Below, one piece after another: positions 26,702 through 35,521 of a stretch of DNA of 64,000 nt. A program made the position numbers and the translations under genes. Under the pieces are notes generated by a model that was given only the letters and a program-made list of their open reading frames with translations, had not been told where the DNA came from and ran no database searches. The first letter of the stretch is position 1. Every line of letters starts with the position of its first letter. Origin of the DNA: an uncultured Veillonella sp. (lineage in GTDB: Bacteria; Bacillota; Negativicutes; Veillonellales; Veillonellaceae); contig NZ_CAKQFJ010000012.1 in NCBI RefSeq assembly GCF_934230905.1, forward strand, positions 1 through 64,000. The letters are read 5' to 3'.

Positions 26702-27541
26702 CTAGCCTTTGTTCTTTACAAAAGCTTTTATTATACCTATCTCTACTAATTTACCAATCAGTACAGATACAATAATAAACACAAGTTCTAATAATCCTGG
26801 TGTAAAAAATACAAGAGGATTCCCTTGGTATATTGGGAATACAGTAGGTGCTAATGCTTTCACAAATTCTGGAATATACCCACCATATAATATATGTCCA
26901 TTCATAGCTAATAGCATAACAGCTGTAATAACTATTCGTAGCAACCTCGTAGCTTTATATTCACCATTACGAGGATACATGTAGAATGCAAAAACTAACA
27001 TAGATAAAATGATAAATAAAAACTCTCCCATCAGCGCATTTAAACTAATGGTAGGTCCAAAGTAAGCTATCATTAAAGGATCAGTTAAATCAATATAAAA
27101 AATCGAACCCAAATATATAAAAGGAATTGGCAATATATATACAGCCATATCTATTGATTCATCTAATACACCCCATCTACGATTTCTTTTAAAAAAATAT
27201 GTCATTAATAAAGCTACTAACTCTAGCAAAACTTGCGTAAAAAAATATATGCCTAAATAGACTATCATAATCAGAATTTGATTTTCTACGGTTACATTAA
27301 AGGGGGTTGTAAATACATTAATAACCGTAAAAATCACCCAACTATATACATGATAGCCCATATGAATCGGTAATTCACTAAATCTACCTTGTCGCATTCG
27401 CTGTAAAATAATAGGTATCAACAAAGATAATACAGGAAATGTAAGATATGGAGAACCCCAACCAGTTAGATGCAATACAGAAGTAACTACACTTACAAAA
27501 AAAGCACTAATTAAAGTAAACACAATAAACTGCTTATTCAT
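26702..27541 (-). CDS. Polytopic membrane protein, unknown
   Basis: A 279-residue protein with seven or eight predicted membrane segments and no recognisable motif. Charged stretches are short (RMRQGRF, FKRNRRWG, YPRNGEYKATRLLR). The start codon overlaps the end of the preceding membrane-protein gene by eight bases (ATGAATAA arrangement), so the two are translationally coupled and probably form one complex. The downstream neighbour is an ECF S component, so a role in transport is possible but unsupported by sequence. Confidence 0.55.
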   Translation of the reverse strand: MNKQFIVFTLISAFFVSVVTSVLHLTGWGSPYLTFPVLSLLIPIILQRMRQGRFSELPIHMGYHVYSWVIFTVINVFTTPFNVTVENQILIMIVYLGIYFFTQVLLELVALLMTYFFKRNRRWGVLDESIDMAVYILPIPFIYLGSIFYIDLTDPLMIAYFGPTISLNALMGEFLFIILSMLVFAFYMYPRNGEYKATRLLRIVITAVMLLAMNGHILYGGYIPEFVKALAPTVFPIYQGNPLVFFTPGLLELVFIIVSVLIGKLVEIGIIKAFVKNKG

Positions 27542-27941
27542 GTGACCCTCCCAATAGTTGAGATATCCAATAAGCTATGATAAGTACAATAGTAACTTGA
27601 CCATACATTCCCATAAGAAAAATGATGTCACGTCCAATGGATGGCAATCCCCAAAGCCAATTTAAATCTAAACCAAGAAACATTAGTCTATAAGTGGCAA
27701 ATTGAACAACTATCCAGCCTAACACATAAATAATGCGATTTATGCGTTTATTTTCAGCTCCAAACGTGCTTGATTTAAATGATAAATATGCCCAAGGAAT
27801 ACATAAAGACAACAATAAATACCATACTAAAGCCACTGTTGCACTAGATCCATTATGAATTATATACGAAATGACAGGAATAGCCATGATAAATATATTC
27901 ATATACAGTGATTGTTTACAAATATCCAATATAATGTTCAT
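27534..27941 (-). CDS. Small membrane protein, unknown
   Basis: A 135-residue protein with four predicted membrane helices and no familiar motif; the segment AENKRINRIIYVLGWIVVQF separates the helical pairs. It is the first gene of a three-gene run with the 279-residue membrane protein and the ECF S component. GGAG precedes its ATG. Confidence 0.5.
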   Translation of the reverse strand: MNIILDICKQSLYMNIFIMAIPVISYIIHNGSSATVALVWYLLLSLCIPWAYLSFKSSTFGAENKRINRIIYVLGWIVVQFATYRLMFLGLDLNWLWGLPSIGRDIIFLMGMYGQVTIVLIIAYWISQLLGGSHE

Positions 27942-28004
27942 ACACGTCTCCTAAGATAATTAATCACTTGTATTGTACACTACATATCACTAAAAAGCCA
28001 CAAA

Positions 28005-28044
28005 AAAAGGTCTCTTATAGAGATTTTTCTATAAGAGACCTTTT
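28005..28044 (-). terminator. Terminator of the P1B-ATPase operon
   Basis: Perfect 17-base-pair stem (28005-28021 and 28028-28044), six-base loop, followed on the minus strand by a T-tract (TTTTTTTG across the stem end). It lies 39 bases after the ATPase stop codon. Confidence 0.9.
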
Positions 28045-28082
28045 AAATGCCATTCAAAGACTAAAGACATAATAATCAATTA

Positions 28083-30218
28083 TCACGCAACAGTAGATTC
28101 CGCAGTAATATCAATTGTATCTTTATCTTCTGGTTTTTCTTCCTTCAACAACGGAGTCATACTTTCAATGCCAATTCCTAATGTAAATAGGTTATGTAAC
28201 CAAGCAGTTTGACTTGGAGGCATGAAACCAAGTACGCCACCCCCTACAAGAGCACCATTGAAACCAACAATACCATTGTAGTTGGATTTGATACGTTTCA
28301 TCAACGCAATAGAAATTCGACGTAAGTCTACAAGAGCTTGTAAGTTATCAGAGGAAATAGTAACGTTCGCAATTTTTTGAGCAATTGGAGCGCCTTCATT
28401 CATAGCAATCCCTACATGTGCTTCTGAAATAGCTGGAGAATCATTAATACCATCCCCGACCATCATGACAGTATAACCTTCCGCTTTTGCTTGTTTTACA
28501 TAGGCAGCCTTATCTTCTGGCAATACCTCTGCATGCACCTCATCAATGCCGAGTTCATCAGCTACACGTTGTGCATTACGTTTGGAGTCACCAGTCATCA
28601 TGACAACCTTTTTAATACCTAAAGCATGCAAATCAGCAATAACTTGTTTAGATTCATCACGTACAGGGTCTTTAATACAAATAACCGCTGCTAATGTACC
28701 GCCTATAGCAAGGTAAATATGTGATGATGTGTTTGGTAAGTTATTGAATTTTTCTTGTTCATCTGCAGGAATCTTTGTCTTTTCATCATCAAAGATATAA
28801 TGAGCACTGCCAATACGTACACGGTAGCGACCAACCTTAGAGGCAATACCATGAGCTACAACGTATTCTACGTCAGAATGCATTTCCTTATGAGGCAAAG
28901 CATGATCCTTAGCAGCACGTACAATTGCTTTTGCCATGGAATGAGGGAAATGTTCCTCAATACATGCAGCTAATTTTAACATTTCATCTGCATCATGACC
29001 ATTGAACGGAATGATTTGTTCAAACTCAGGTTCTGCTTTTGTAAGAGTACCAGTTTTATCGAATACAATCATATCCGCTTGTGCAATTTGTTCTAAGAAT
29101 TTACCACCCTTAACAGTAATACCACGTTTAGAGGCTTCTTGCATTGCTGAAAGTACAGCTAATGGAATAGACAATTTTAATGCACAAGAAAAGTCAACCA
29201 TTACGAAAGACAATGCTTTCATCACATTTCGAGTCAACAAATATGTTAAACTAGCCCCAATAAAGCTAATTGGAACTAATTTATCTGCCATGCGGTATGC
29301 TTGTTGTTCCATACCGGATTTCATTTGTTCAGACTCTTCAATAAGATTAACGATTTTTTCATAACGAGAAGATTTAGATGTGCTACGTACTTCTACAATA
29401 GCTTTACCATCTTCTACTACTGTACCTGCATATACAGAAGTATCTTTGTCTCGGCGAACAGCTTCTGGTTCACCAGTCATAGAGCTTTCATTAACAAGAA
29501 CAACACCGTCAATAACGATGCCATCCAATGGAATCACTTCGCCTTGGCGAATAATGATTTTATCGCCTGCTACAACTTCGTTAACTGGCTTGCTTACTTC
29601 GATATCGTCAACTAAAACCCATACCTTGTCTACATTCAAAGACATACTTTGAGCAAGATTTAATACGGATTTACGGTGAGTCCATTCTTCTAAAATATCA
29701 CCAATACCTAATAGGTACATAACCGCGCCAGCCGTAGGATAATCTTTTTGAAGTAAAGCTGCACCAATAGCAACACCATCAAGTACCTCAACAGTTAATT
29801 TACGTTGCCATAATGTTTTAATCGCTTTGCCAATAAATTTAATACCATCAAACCAAGCCCATGCAGCCGCAATTGGTGCTGGTAGTACTGCTTTTTTACC
29901 TAAATACAAAGCAGTTCGATTAATCATCATTTCACGATATTTTTTATTTACTAAGCGCGGAGAGTATTCGTTCAAAACAGGAGCTTCGGACAAATCTAAA
30001 TTGCGTAGACCTAACACCGCATCACGTACGGCAGCAGAATCACCATTATGTTTAATAGCAATTTGAGTACTACGAGTGTAGAAGGTTACATCTACAATTG
30101 CATCATTAAGTAACAAGGTATCTTCTACATAAGCTGCTTCAGCCTCTGTAAAACGATGACCAGTTACCTTAACATGCAAGCGATTTCTAAGTTTTCGTAC
30201 AACAGAAAATTGTAACAT
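28083..30218 (-). CDS. P1B-type metal-transporting ATPase with SCALK membrane motif
   Basis: A 711-residue ion pump of the heavy-metal P-type family. Visible are the phosphorylation motif DKTGTLT (Asp387), TGEP in the actuator domain, HP in EEHFPHSMAKAIV, MTGDS and GDGINDSPA. The transmembrane metal site is SCALK (344-348) instead of CPC or SPC. The N-terminus (about 1-75) resembles an HMA fold without its CxxC. Third gene of a set with a FeoB-associated Cys-rich protein and a DUF6110 protein, behind a Fur-like site, so export of Fe(II) or a similar transition metal is inferred. Ion specificity is not settled by sequence. Confidence 0.85.
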   Translation of the reverse strand: MLQFSVVRKLRNRLHVKVTGHRFTEAEAAYVEDTLLLNDAIVDVTFYTRSTQIAIKHNGDSAAVRDAVLGLRNLDLSEAPVLNEYSPRLVNKKYREMMINRTALYLGKKAVLPAPIAAAWAWFDGIKFIGKAIKTLWQRKLTVEVLDGVAIGAALLQKDYPTAGAVMYLLGIGDILEEWTHRKSVLNLAQSMSLNVDKVWVLVDDIEVSKPVNEVVAGDKIIIRQGEVIPLDGIVIDGVVLVNESSMTGEPEAVRRDKDTSVYAGTVVEDGKAIVEVRSTSKSSRYEKIVNLIEESEQMKSGMEQQAYRMADKLVPISFIGASLTYLLTRNVMKALSFVMVDFSCALKLSIPLAVLSAMQEASKRGITVKGGKFLEQIAQADMIVFDKTGTLTKAEPEFEQIIPFNGHDADEMLKLAACIEEHFPHSMAKAIVRAAKDHALPHKEMHSDVEYVVAHGIASKVGRYRVRIGSAHYIFDDEKTKIPADEQEKFNNLPNTSSHIYLAIGGTLAAVICIKDPVRDESKQVIADLHALGIKKVVMMTGDSKRNAQRVADELGIDEVHAEVLPEDKAAYVKQAKAEGYTVMMVGDGINDSPAISEAHVGIAMNEGAPIAQKIANVTISSDNLQALVDLRRISIALMKRIKSNYNGIVGFNGALVGGGVLGFMPPSQTAWLHNLFTLGIGIESMTPLLKEEKPEDKDTIDITAESTVA

Positions 30219-30233
30219 AATTGAATCCTTCTA

Positions 30234-30494
30234 TTATTTTTTTTCTTCAAAGATTTCTTCGTTGCGAGCTTCGTTAATTTCTTGAGCTTCAGCTAATACA
30301 TCAGATGCGGAAGCTTGTACTTTTTCAGCTGTTTCTAATACAGTTTCTTTAGCACGAAGGCCAGCTGCTACGATACCAGCATATACTTTTTTAGCATCTT
30401 TGGATGTTAATACTTTAAGACCTACAGTGCCCAATGCAAGACCTGCTGCGAATAAGTTAGCGTTTTTAAGATTGTTTTGATTGAAATTAAACAT
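30234..30494 (-). CDS. DUF6110 family small protein (YtxH-like)
   Basis: An 86-residue protein with one hydrophobic N-terminal helix (residues 12-27, ANLFAAGLALGTVGLKVL) and an amphipathic Ala/Glu/Lys-rich coiled-coil tail. It matches the DUF6110 pattern of a short Asn-rich start followed by the SKDAKKVYA segment. It ends 15 bases before the P1B-ATPase start, so it probably works with the pump, for instance as a small regulatory or assembly subunit. Function unknown. Confidence 0.7.
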   Translation of the reverse strand: MFNFNQNNLKNANLFAAGLALGTVGLKVLTSKDAKKVYAGIVAAGLRAKETVLETAEKVQASASDVLAEAQEINEARNEEIFEEKK

Positions 30495-30538
30495 GATGTG
30501 TTTCCTTTCTTATTTGACATAATTAAAACTTATATGAA

Positions 30539-30567
30539 AAGAGGAGCTCATTATAGAGACTCCTCTT
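30539..30567 (-). terminator. Weak intercistronic terminator/attenuator
   Basis: Hairpin with an 8-base-pair outer stem (AAGAGGAG against CTCCTCTT) extended inward by CTC/GAG across a one-base bulge, followed on the minus strand by TTTTCAT. It sits between the Cys-rich gene and the DUF6110 gene and could reduce readthrough to the ATPase. Confidence 0.55.
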
Positions 30568-30586
30568 CCATTATCACATAAAATTC

Positions 30587-30805
30587 TTACCTATCAACAC
30601 GTTTGATACCCAATGCTTTATTGGAACCATCACAACTGCAACTACATCCGCTGCCACAGCCAGATGACTTATGTGACTTAGATCCATCAGATGAACCACC
30701 GCTACCACAACCACAGCCACCTTTACCAGACACTTGTTTGCGAATTTTATTGCCTAAGTAAGCTAATGCTAAAACAACTATGAGTCCTATAATAAGATTA
30801 TCCAT
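30587..30805 (-). CDS. FeoB-associated Cys-rich membrane protein
   Basis: A 72-residue protein: one N-terminal membrane helix (residues 4-19), a short basic region, then a Gly/Ser/Cys-rich segment with nine cysteines clustered as CGCG, CGSGCSCSCDG. This is the architecture of the FeoB-associated Cys-rich family, found beside feo genes in Firmicutes and thought to help ferrous iron handling (FeoC-like role suggested, unproven). Its start lies about 100 bases downstream of a Fur-like palindrome, and feoB ends 235 bases upstream. Confidence 0.8.
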   Translation of the reverse strand: MDNLIIGLIVVLALAYLGNKIRKQVSGKGGCGCGSGGSSDGSKSHKSSGCGSGCSCSCDGSNKALGIKRVDR

Positions 30806-30900
30806 TATTATGCCTCTTTCTCAATATCAACTAAAATACAATATAGGTAATAGTGATAATTCAAATAAAAATCAACATCTAAAGGACATTCTTCTTTTCT

Positions 30901-30936
30901 CATTATCATTTAACCATAAATATTGATAATTATCAA
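30901..30936 (-). promoter_or_regulatory. Fur-like operator upstream of the Cys-rich/P1B-ATPase operon
   Basis: TTGATAATTATCAA (30923-30936) is a perfect 14-base palindrome close to the Fur core TGATAATnATTATCA, and AATGATAATG (minus strand, 30901-30910) is a second half-site-like copy. A possible -10 GATAAT lies in the second copy. Together they suggest iron-dependent repression of the downstream genes. Confidence 0.6.
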
Positions 30937-30995
30937 GTATTAGATTTAAGTTTCATATAACTAAATTACAACTATACAATTAGTATAAATCATAA

Positions 30996-31044
30996 CTAGC
31001 TAAAATATAGTGACACAATAGTGATTATCTATATTTTGAGCTAG
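30996..31044 (-). terminator. Imperfect hairpin at the end of feoB
   Basis: Inverted repeat with arms at 30996-31010 and 31029-31044, one base bulged, 18-base loop; the arm overlaps the feoB stop codon. The flanking T-tract is poor, so termination strength is doubtful. Confidence 0.35.
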
Positions 31045-33410
31045 AATCCCAACGCAATACCTACATTGTAGAAAATGAAACATGCAATCCATGCAAATGC
31101 ATTTTCATAACAGAACATGAATAGCATCCATTTCCAAGATCCAGTTTCACGTTTAATAACAGCAAGTGCTGCTATACATGGTGGATAACACAAGATGAAT
31201 AACATGAATGTCAACGCAATCAATGCAGTAAAGTGTGGATCACTTTGTAAATATGCAGTCAATGCTTGAGGATGATCAGTATCACCACCTACTGCATAAA
31301 TTGTACCCAATGTAGATACAACAACTTCTTTAGCTGCTAACCCGGCTACTAGTGCTACCCCCATTTTCCAATCAAAGCCCAATGGTTGAAGAATTGGATT
31401 AATTGCTTTACCAAACATAGCTGCATACGATTGTTCCATTTTTTCAGATGCTTGTTCTTGATCAAGTTTTTGATTTTCATCAGCTAAGTTAGCTTGGTTT
31501 TTATACATAGCCCAGGCTACTGGGAACAATTGTTCATTTTGATCTTTAATATCATTGAATAATTCAGGAGCTTCAGAATCATCTTCCGTTTCAATTTCAG
31601 GAGCACTTTCACCATTAGCTTCTGCTGCTGAAGTAGCATCATCTACAGTAGATTTCATATTATCAACGATTTCATTAACTTGATCTTTTTGTTCATCTGT
31701 AGTAATACCAAATTGTTCTAATGTTTGAGCATCTTTTACTTCATAGGTAGCGGCTACTTGATCATGTAATTCATCATAATCTTGAGAGTATTGTACATCA
31801 TTAGGATACGATGTAATAAACCAAATAAGGATAGTAGCAGCCAAAATAAATGTAGCCGCTTTTTTGAAGTACATAATAGTACGTTCATACATATGCATTG
31901 CAGTCGCTTTCAAGGTAGGCATATGATATGGAGGTAATTCCATAACAAACGGTTCTGCTTCGCCAGAGAACAAGAATTTGCGGAATATTTTAGCAAATAT
32001 AATGCCCAAAATAATTCCTGCGAAGTAAATACAGAATAAAACAATACCAGCCATTTCCGGACTAAAGAATGCAGCAGCAAACAAAGTATATACAGGTAAG
32101 CGTGCTGAGCAACTCATAAATGGAGTAATTAAAATCGTTACCATACGATCTTTATAGTTATCCAGAATACGAGCACCCATAACAGATGGCACAGAACAGC
32201 CAAACCCTAGTAATAAAGGGATAAACGATTTACCATGTAAACCACAAGCGCGCATGACACGGTCAATAACAAAAGCGGCACGAGCCATATAACCAGTATC
32301 TTCCAAGAAGGATATCCCTAGAAATAGTAGTAAAATTAGTGGAATAAAAGACATAACAGCCCCTACACCAGCTATGATACCATCAGATACCAAAGATTGA
32401 ACTTGACCCTCAGGAATATATGTAGTCGCTAATCCTTGGAACCATGTAAATAATTTTGCTAACCAATCTTGCGGAACCGCTCCTACTATATTAACAAAAT
32501 TAAATAATATAAACATAACCAACAAGAATATTGGCAAGCCCCAGATACGATGTGTCAAAATCTTATCCAATCGATCAGAACGAGTTTCAGTAGATGCTGG
32601 ATATTCTACAGTAATGGCATTAAATACTTCTACTGCAAAACGGTGACGATATTCTTGGAATATTAGATCAAGATCAACTTGATCTTTAACTTCTTCACGA
32701 ATGGCTTTTGCCTTTTCCAAAGCAGCCGCTGTATTTTCAAGACGCATAATCTTGCCGACCACATCAGCATCTTTTTCCAATAATTTAACAGCAACCCAAC
32801 GAATTGGATATGTTACGGATCCTGCTTTTGCTAATTCTGCTTCTAATTCAGCAATTTTAGGTTCCAAAATGTCACCATAAGGAATAATAACACCCGGTTT
32901 TTTATTTTCCTTAGCACATTGAACAGTAGCTGCTAATAGCTCTTTTGTACCTATATTATTACGACCAACTGTGCGAACAACGGTAGCACCAGTCATTTTT
33001 TCCATCAACGGAATATCGTATTTAAAGCCCATTTCATCAGCAACATCAGCCATATTTAGAGCAATAACCATTGGCACTTCGAGTTCAATCAATTGTGCAG
33101 CCAAGTATAAGTTACGTTCTAGATTAGATGCATCGAGTACGTTCACGATAAGATCTGGGTTATCATTAATGATAACATTACGTGCTACTAATTCATCCAA
33201 AGAACGTGCAGTTAAGCTATATGTACCTGGTAAATCTATAAACAATAATTCTTGGCCGTCAAATTTTGTATGGCCTTCTTTTTTTTCTACAGTAACACCT
33301 GAATAGTTACCGACATGTTGCTTAGCCCCTGTGATATTGTTAAACATTGTAGTTTTACCACAGTTAGGGTTACCTGCTAGGGCTATGCGAATTTGCTCAT
33401 TATCTGCCAT
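31041..33410 (-). CDS. feoB: Ferrous iron transporter FeoB
   Basis: A 789-residue inner-membrane Fe(II) importer. The cytoplasmic GTPase domain has G1 GNPNCGKTT (residue 14 on), G3 DLPGTYSL and G4 NMAD. A helical domain follows, then paired Gate-type membrane regions including GFGCSVPSVMGARIL with the conserved Cys, and SCSARLPVY. Between two late helices there is an unusually long acidic region (about residues 545-655, rich in Asp, Glu and Gln) predicted to face the outside. FeoA is encoded nine bases upstream. Regulation by iron is suggested by a Fur-like site before feoA. Confidence 0.95.
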   Translation of the reverse strand: MADNEQIRIALAGNPNCGKTTMFNNITGAKQHVGNYSGVTVEKKEGHTKFDGQELLFIDLPGTYSLTARSLDELVARNVIINDNPDLIVNVLDASNLERNLYLAAQLIELEVPMVIALNMADVADEMGFKYDIPLMEKMTGATVVRTVGRNNIGTKELLAATVQCAKENKKPGVIIPYGDILEPKIAELEAELAKAGSVTYPIRWVAVKLLEKDADVVGKIMRLENTAAALEKAKAIREEVKDQVDLDLIFQEYRHRFAVEVFNAITVEYPASTETRSDRLDKILTHRIWGLPIFLLVMFILFNFVNIVGAVPQDWLAKLFTWFQGLATTYIPEGQVQSLVSDGIIAGVGAVMSFIPLILLLFLGISFLEDTGYMARAAFVIDRVMRACGLHGKSFIPLLLGFGCSVPSVMGARILDNYKDRMVTILITPFMSCSARLPVYTLFAAAFFSPEMAGIVLFCIYFAGIILGIIFAKIFRKFLFSGEAEPFVMELPPYHMPTLKATAMHMYERTIMYFKKAATFILAATILIWFITSYPNDVQYSQDYDELHDQVAATYEVKDAQTLEQFGITTDEQKDQVNEIVDNMKSTVDDATSAAEANGESAPEIETEDDSEAPELFNDIKDQNEQLFPVAWAMYKNQANLADENQKLDQEQASEKMEQSYAAMFGKAINPILQPLGFDWKMGVALVAGLAAKEVVVSTLGTIYAVGGDTDHPQALTAYLQSDPHFTALIALTFMLFILCYPPCIAALAVIKRETGSWKWMLFMFCYENAFAWIACFIFYNVGIALGF

Positions 33411-33419
33411 GAGGACCTC

Positions 33420-33653
33420 CTATTCAACTTCTACATCAATCATACCCGCTTCACTATTCCGAAGCGCTAATTCAAAGTTTTTTACCTTGATTTCCACAGG
33501 ATCACCTAATGGAGCGAACTTCATGACATGAACCTTAGTACCATGTACCAGTCCCATATCAACTAATCGATGTTTTACATTACCGCTGCCATGAAGTGTT
33601 GCAATAATGCCGGACTCGCCTTGTTTCATGTCCTTCAATTTCTTGATAGCCAT
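33420..33653 (-). CDS. feoA: Ferrous iron transport accessory protein FeoA
   Basis: A 77-residue SH3-fold protein that supports FeoB GTPase or transport activity. Key features are the opening LKDMKQGESGIIATLHG, HRLVDMGLVHGTKVHVMKFAPLGDP and the closing SEAGMIDVEV. The ATG at 33653 is preferred to one 15 codons upstream because AGGAGG sits at proper spacing. First gene of feoAB, behind a Fur-like site about 110 bases upstream. Confidence 0.93.
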   Translation of the reverse strand: MAIKKLKDMKQGESGIIATLHGSGNVKHRLVDMGLVHGTKVHVMKFAPLGDPVEIKVKNFELALRNSEAGMIDVEVE

Positions 33654-33760
33654 ATTACACCTCCTAATTATTGTACATAACAACCTCATATTAAACACAT
33701 ATCCAACGAATAATGCGTATTAATATCCTAAATCATTATATCATGAGAGTTTATAATTTC

Positions 33761-33776
33761 AACAATAATTATCATT
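33761..33776 (-). promoter_or_regulatory. Fur-like site upstream of feoAB
   Basis: On the minus strand AATGATAATTATTGTT matches the left half of the Fur consensus well (TGATAAT) and the right half partly. Position, about 110 bases before feoA, fits an operator. Confidence 0.5.
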
Positions 33777-34111
33777 TTATTATTCGAAATTTTAATATAT
33801 ATTATAAATTTAGATTATATTAGTGCGTGCAAAAACCTAACAAACCATTATAATCATTGCATTTTTAATTGTTAAAACTTTATTTATTAAATGATTTCTC
33901 AATTTACATAGTGAGAATTAGCTTTATTTCATTCTCACTTTTATATATATAATTTCTCAATTAATGTTTTATATTTTAAGAATTATTAACCATAATAAGA
34001 TTCTTTATTTTCATTTTCTAACTGTATTTTCTCAACTATAATTCGTGTTTATATTTTTCTATAGTATGTAACACTCATTATTTATCATATACACTAAGTA
34101 ATAACATGCAT
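33777..34111. other. AT-rich intergenic region between feoA and the DEAD-box gene
   Basis: This divergent intergenic stretch holds no convincing ORF. The only structure I see is a hairpin with a perfect 9-base-pair stem (33910-33918 and 33931-33939, AGTGAGAAT against ATTCTCACT) followed on the plus strand by TTTATATA; it could end a short transcript from the feo side or be fortuitous. Confidence 0.4.
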
Positions 34112-34140
34112 TTGCTCGAGTCTGCTAGATTAGGTATAAT
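34112..34140 (+). promoter_or_regulatory. Predicted promoter of the DEAD-box helicase gene
   Basis: TTGCTC (34112-34117), 17-base spacer, TATAAT (34135-34140), 32 bases before the start codon. Confidence 0.65.
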
Positions 34141-34172
34141 TAATACAATATGTATTAAAGAAAGGACGACAC

Positions 34173-35471
34173 ATGAAATCTTTTAAATCATTAGGCGTTT
34201 GTGATAAACTCATTAGCACCTTACAAAAACAAGGAATCAAAGAACCAACGCCTATTCAAGAACAATCGATTCCCATCGTCTTTAAAGGCAATGATATTAT
34301 TGCAAAGGCGCAAACTGGGACAGGTAAAACACTAGCCTTTCTATTACCGATTTTGCAACGTGTTCACACAGATGTGCATCAAGAGCAAGTGCTTATCATC
34401 GCCCCAACTAGAGAGCTAATCAAGCAAATTTCCGACGAAGCAAAGGTACTCGGTTCAATATTAGGTGTTGATATTTTACCTCTCATCGGTGGCAAAACAA
34501 TTGAATCTCAATTACAACAACTTGGAAGACGTCCGCAGGTTATTTTAGGCACACCAGGTCGTCTATTAGACCATGCTAAACGAGGCTCTCTACATCTCAA
34601 CTCGATTCGTCGTGTCGTATTAGATGAAGCAGACCAAATGCTCCATATGGGATTCTTACCAGACATAGAAAATTTAATTGGCCAAACGGATGCCAATAGG
34701 CAATTATTACTTTTCTCTGCCACAATTCCAGATAAGATTCGAAATTTAGCCAAAGCATATATGTCTAAACCAGTATCAGTTACAGCAGAAGGTAAACACA
34801 TCACACTAGATGCCATCGACCAGCGAGTATATATGATGAATACTGAGGAAAAAACTTCACGACTCATCAAGATGATTCAGGATGATAATCCCTATTTGGC
34901 AATCGTTTTCTGTAACAAACGAGAAGGTGCTATTCGTCTCTCCTATGAATTGACCGCTGCAGGACTTAATATTGCAGAAATGCATGGCGATTTAACACAA
35001 GGACGACGCACGCAAATACTTCGAGATTTTGCAAAAGCAAAAACACAAATTTTGGTAGCTACTGATATTGCGGCTCGTGGCATCGATATCGAAGGCATTA
35101 CCCATGTATACAACTACGATGTACCACACGATGTAGATTACTACATCCATCGTATTGGACGCACTGGTCGCGCAGGCAACTCGGGTATCGCTGTTACCTT
35201 TGCTACGCCAGCTGACGAATCTTGGTTACGACGCATCGAACGCGCTATCCAAGCAACGCTTACTAAATACACAAAAGACGGTCAGGTTAAAACTAAAGGC
35301 AATACCAGCACGGCGCCCAAACGTACAAAAACTTCTGGGAAACCTAAGATTACCAGTTCTTATCAATCTACAAAAGCAAAAGCTCATAAAGCACGAGGCC
35401 ATAAAGGTTCCAATACACGGCAACGCCGTACCTCTACAGCACAGGTAGGTCGACGTGGCAAACGGAAATAA
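34173..35471 (+). CDS. DEAD-box ATP-dependent RNA helicase (CshA/RhlE-like)
   Basis: A 432-residue RNA helicase for ribosome assembly or mRNA turnover, probably important in the cold. Motifs in order: Q motif with EPTPIQEQSIP, motif I AQTGTGKT (near residue 45), PTRELI, GTPGRLLDH, DEAD in VLDEADQML, SAT, then ARGIDIEG and HRIGRTGRAG in the second RecA domain. The last 70 residues are a Lys/Arg/Thr/Ser-rich tail typical of RNA-binding extensions. Own promoter and terminator: a monocistronic unit and one of few plus-strand genes. Confidence 0.9.
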   Translation: MKSFKSLGVCDKLISTLQKQGIKEPTPIQEQSIPIVFKGNDIIAKAQTGTGKTLAFLLPILQRVHTDVHQEQVLIIAPTRELIKQISDEAKVLGSILGVDILPLIGGKTIESQLQQLGRRPQVILGTPGRLLDHAKRGSLHLNSIRRVVLDEADQMLHMGFLPDIENLIGQTDANRQLLLFSATIPDKIRNLAKAYMSKPVSVTAEGKHITLDAIDQRVYMMNTEEKTSRLIKMIQDDNPYLAIVFCNKREGAIRLSYELTAAGLNIAEMHGDLTQGRRTQILRDFAKAKTQILVATDIAARGIDIEGITHVYNYDVPHDVDYYIHRIGRTGRAGNSGIAVTFATPADESWLRRIERAIQATLTKYTKDGQVKTKGNTSTAPKRTKTSGKPKITSSYQSTKAKAHKARGHKGSNTRQRRTSTAQVGRRGKRK

Positions 35472-35474
35472 CAC

Positions 35475-35511
35475 AAAATGCGTGTAGCATATCATAAGCT
35501 ACACGCATTTT
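35475..35511 (+). terminator. Terminator between the helicase and topB genes (possibly bidirectional)
   Basis: Perfect 14-base-pair stem (35475-35488 and 35498-35511) with A/T tracts on both sides, between convergent genes that end at 35471 and 35522. Confidence 0.88.
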
Positions 35512-35521
35512 TTATGTGCCA

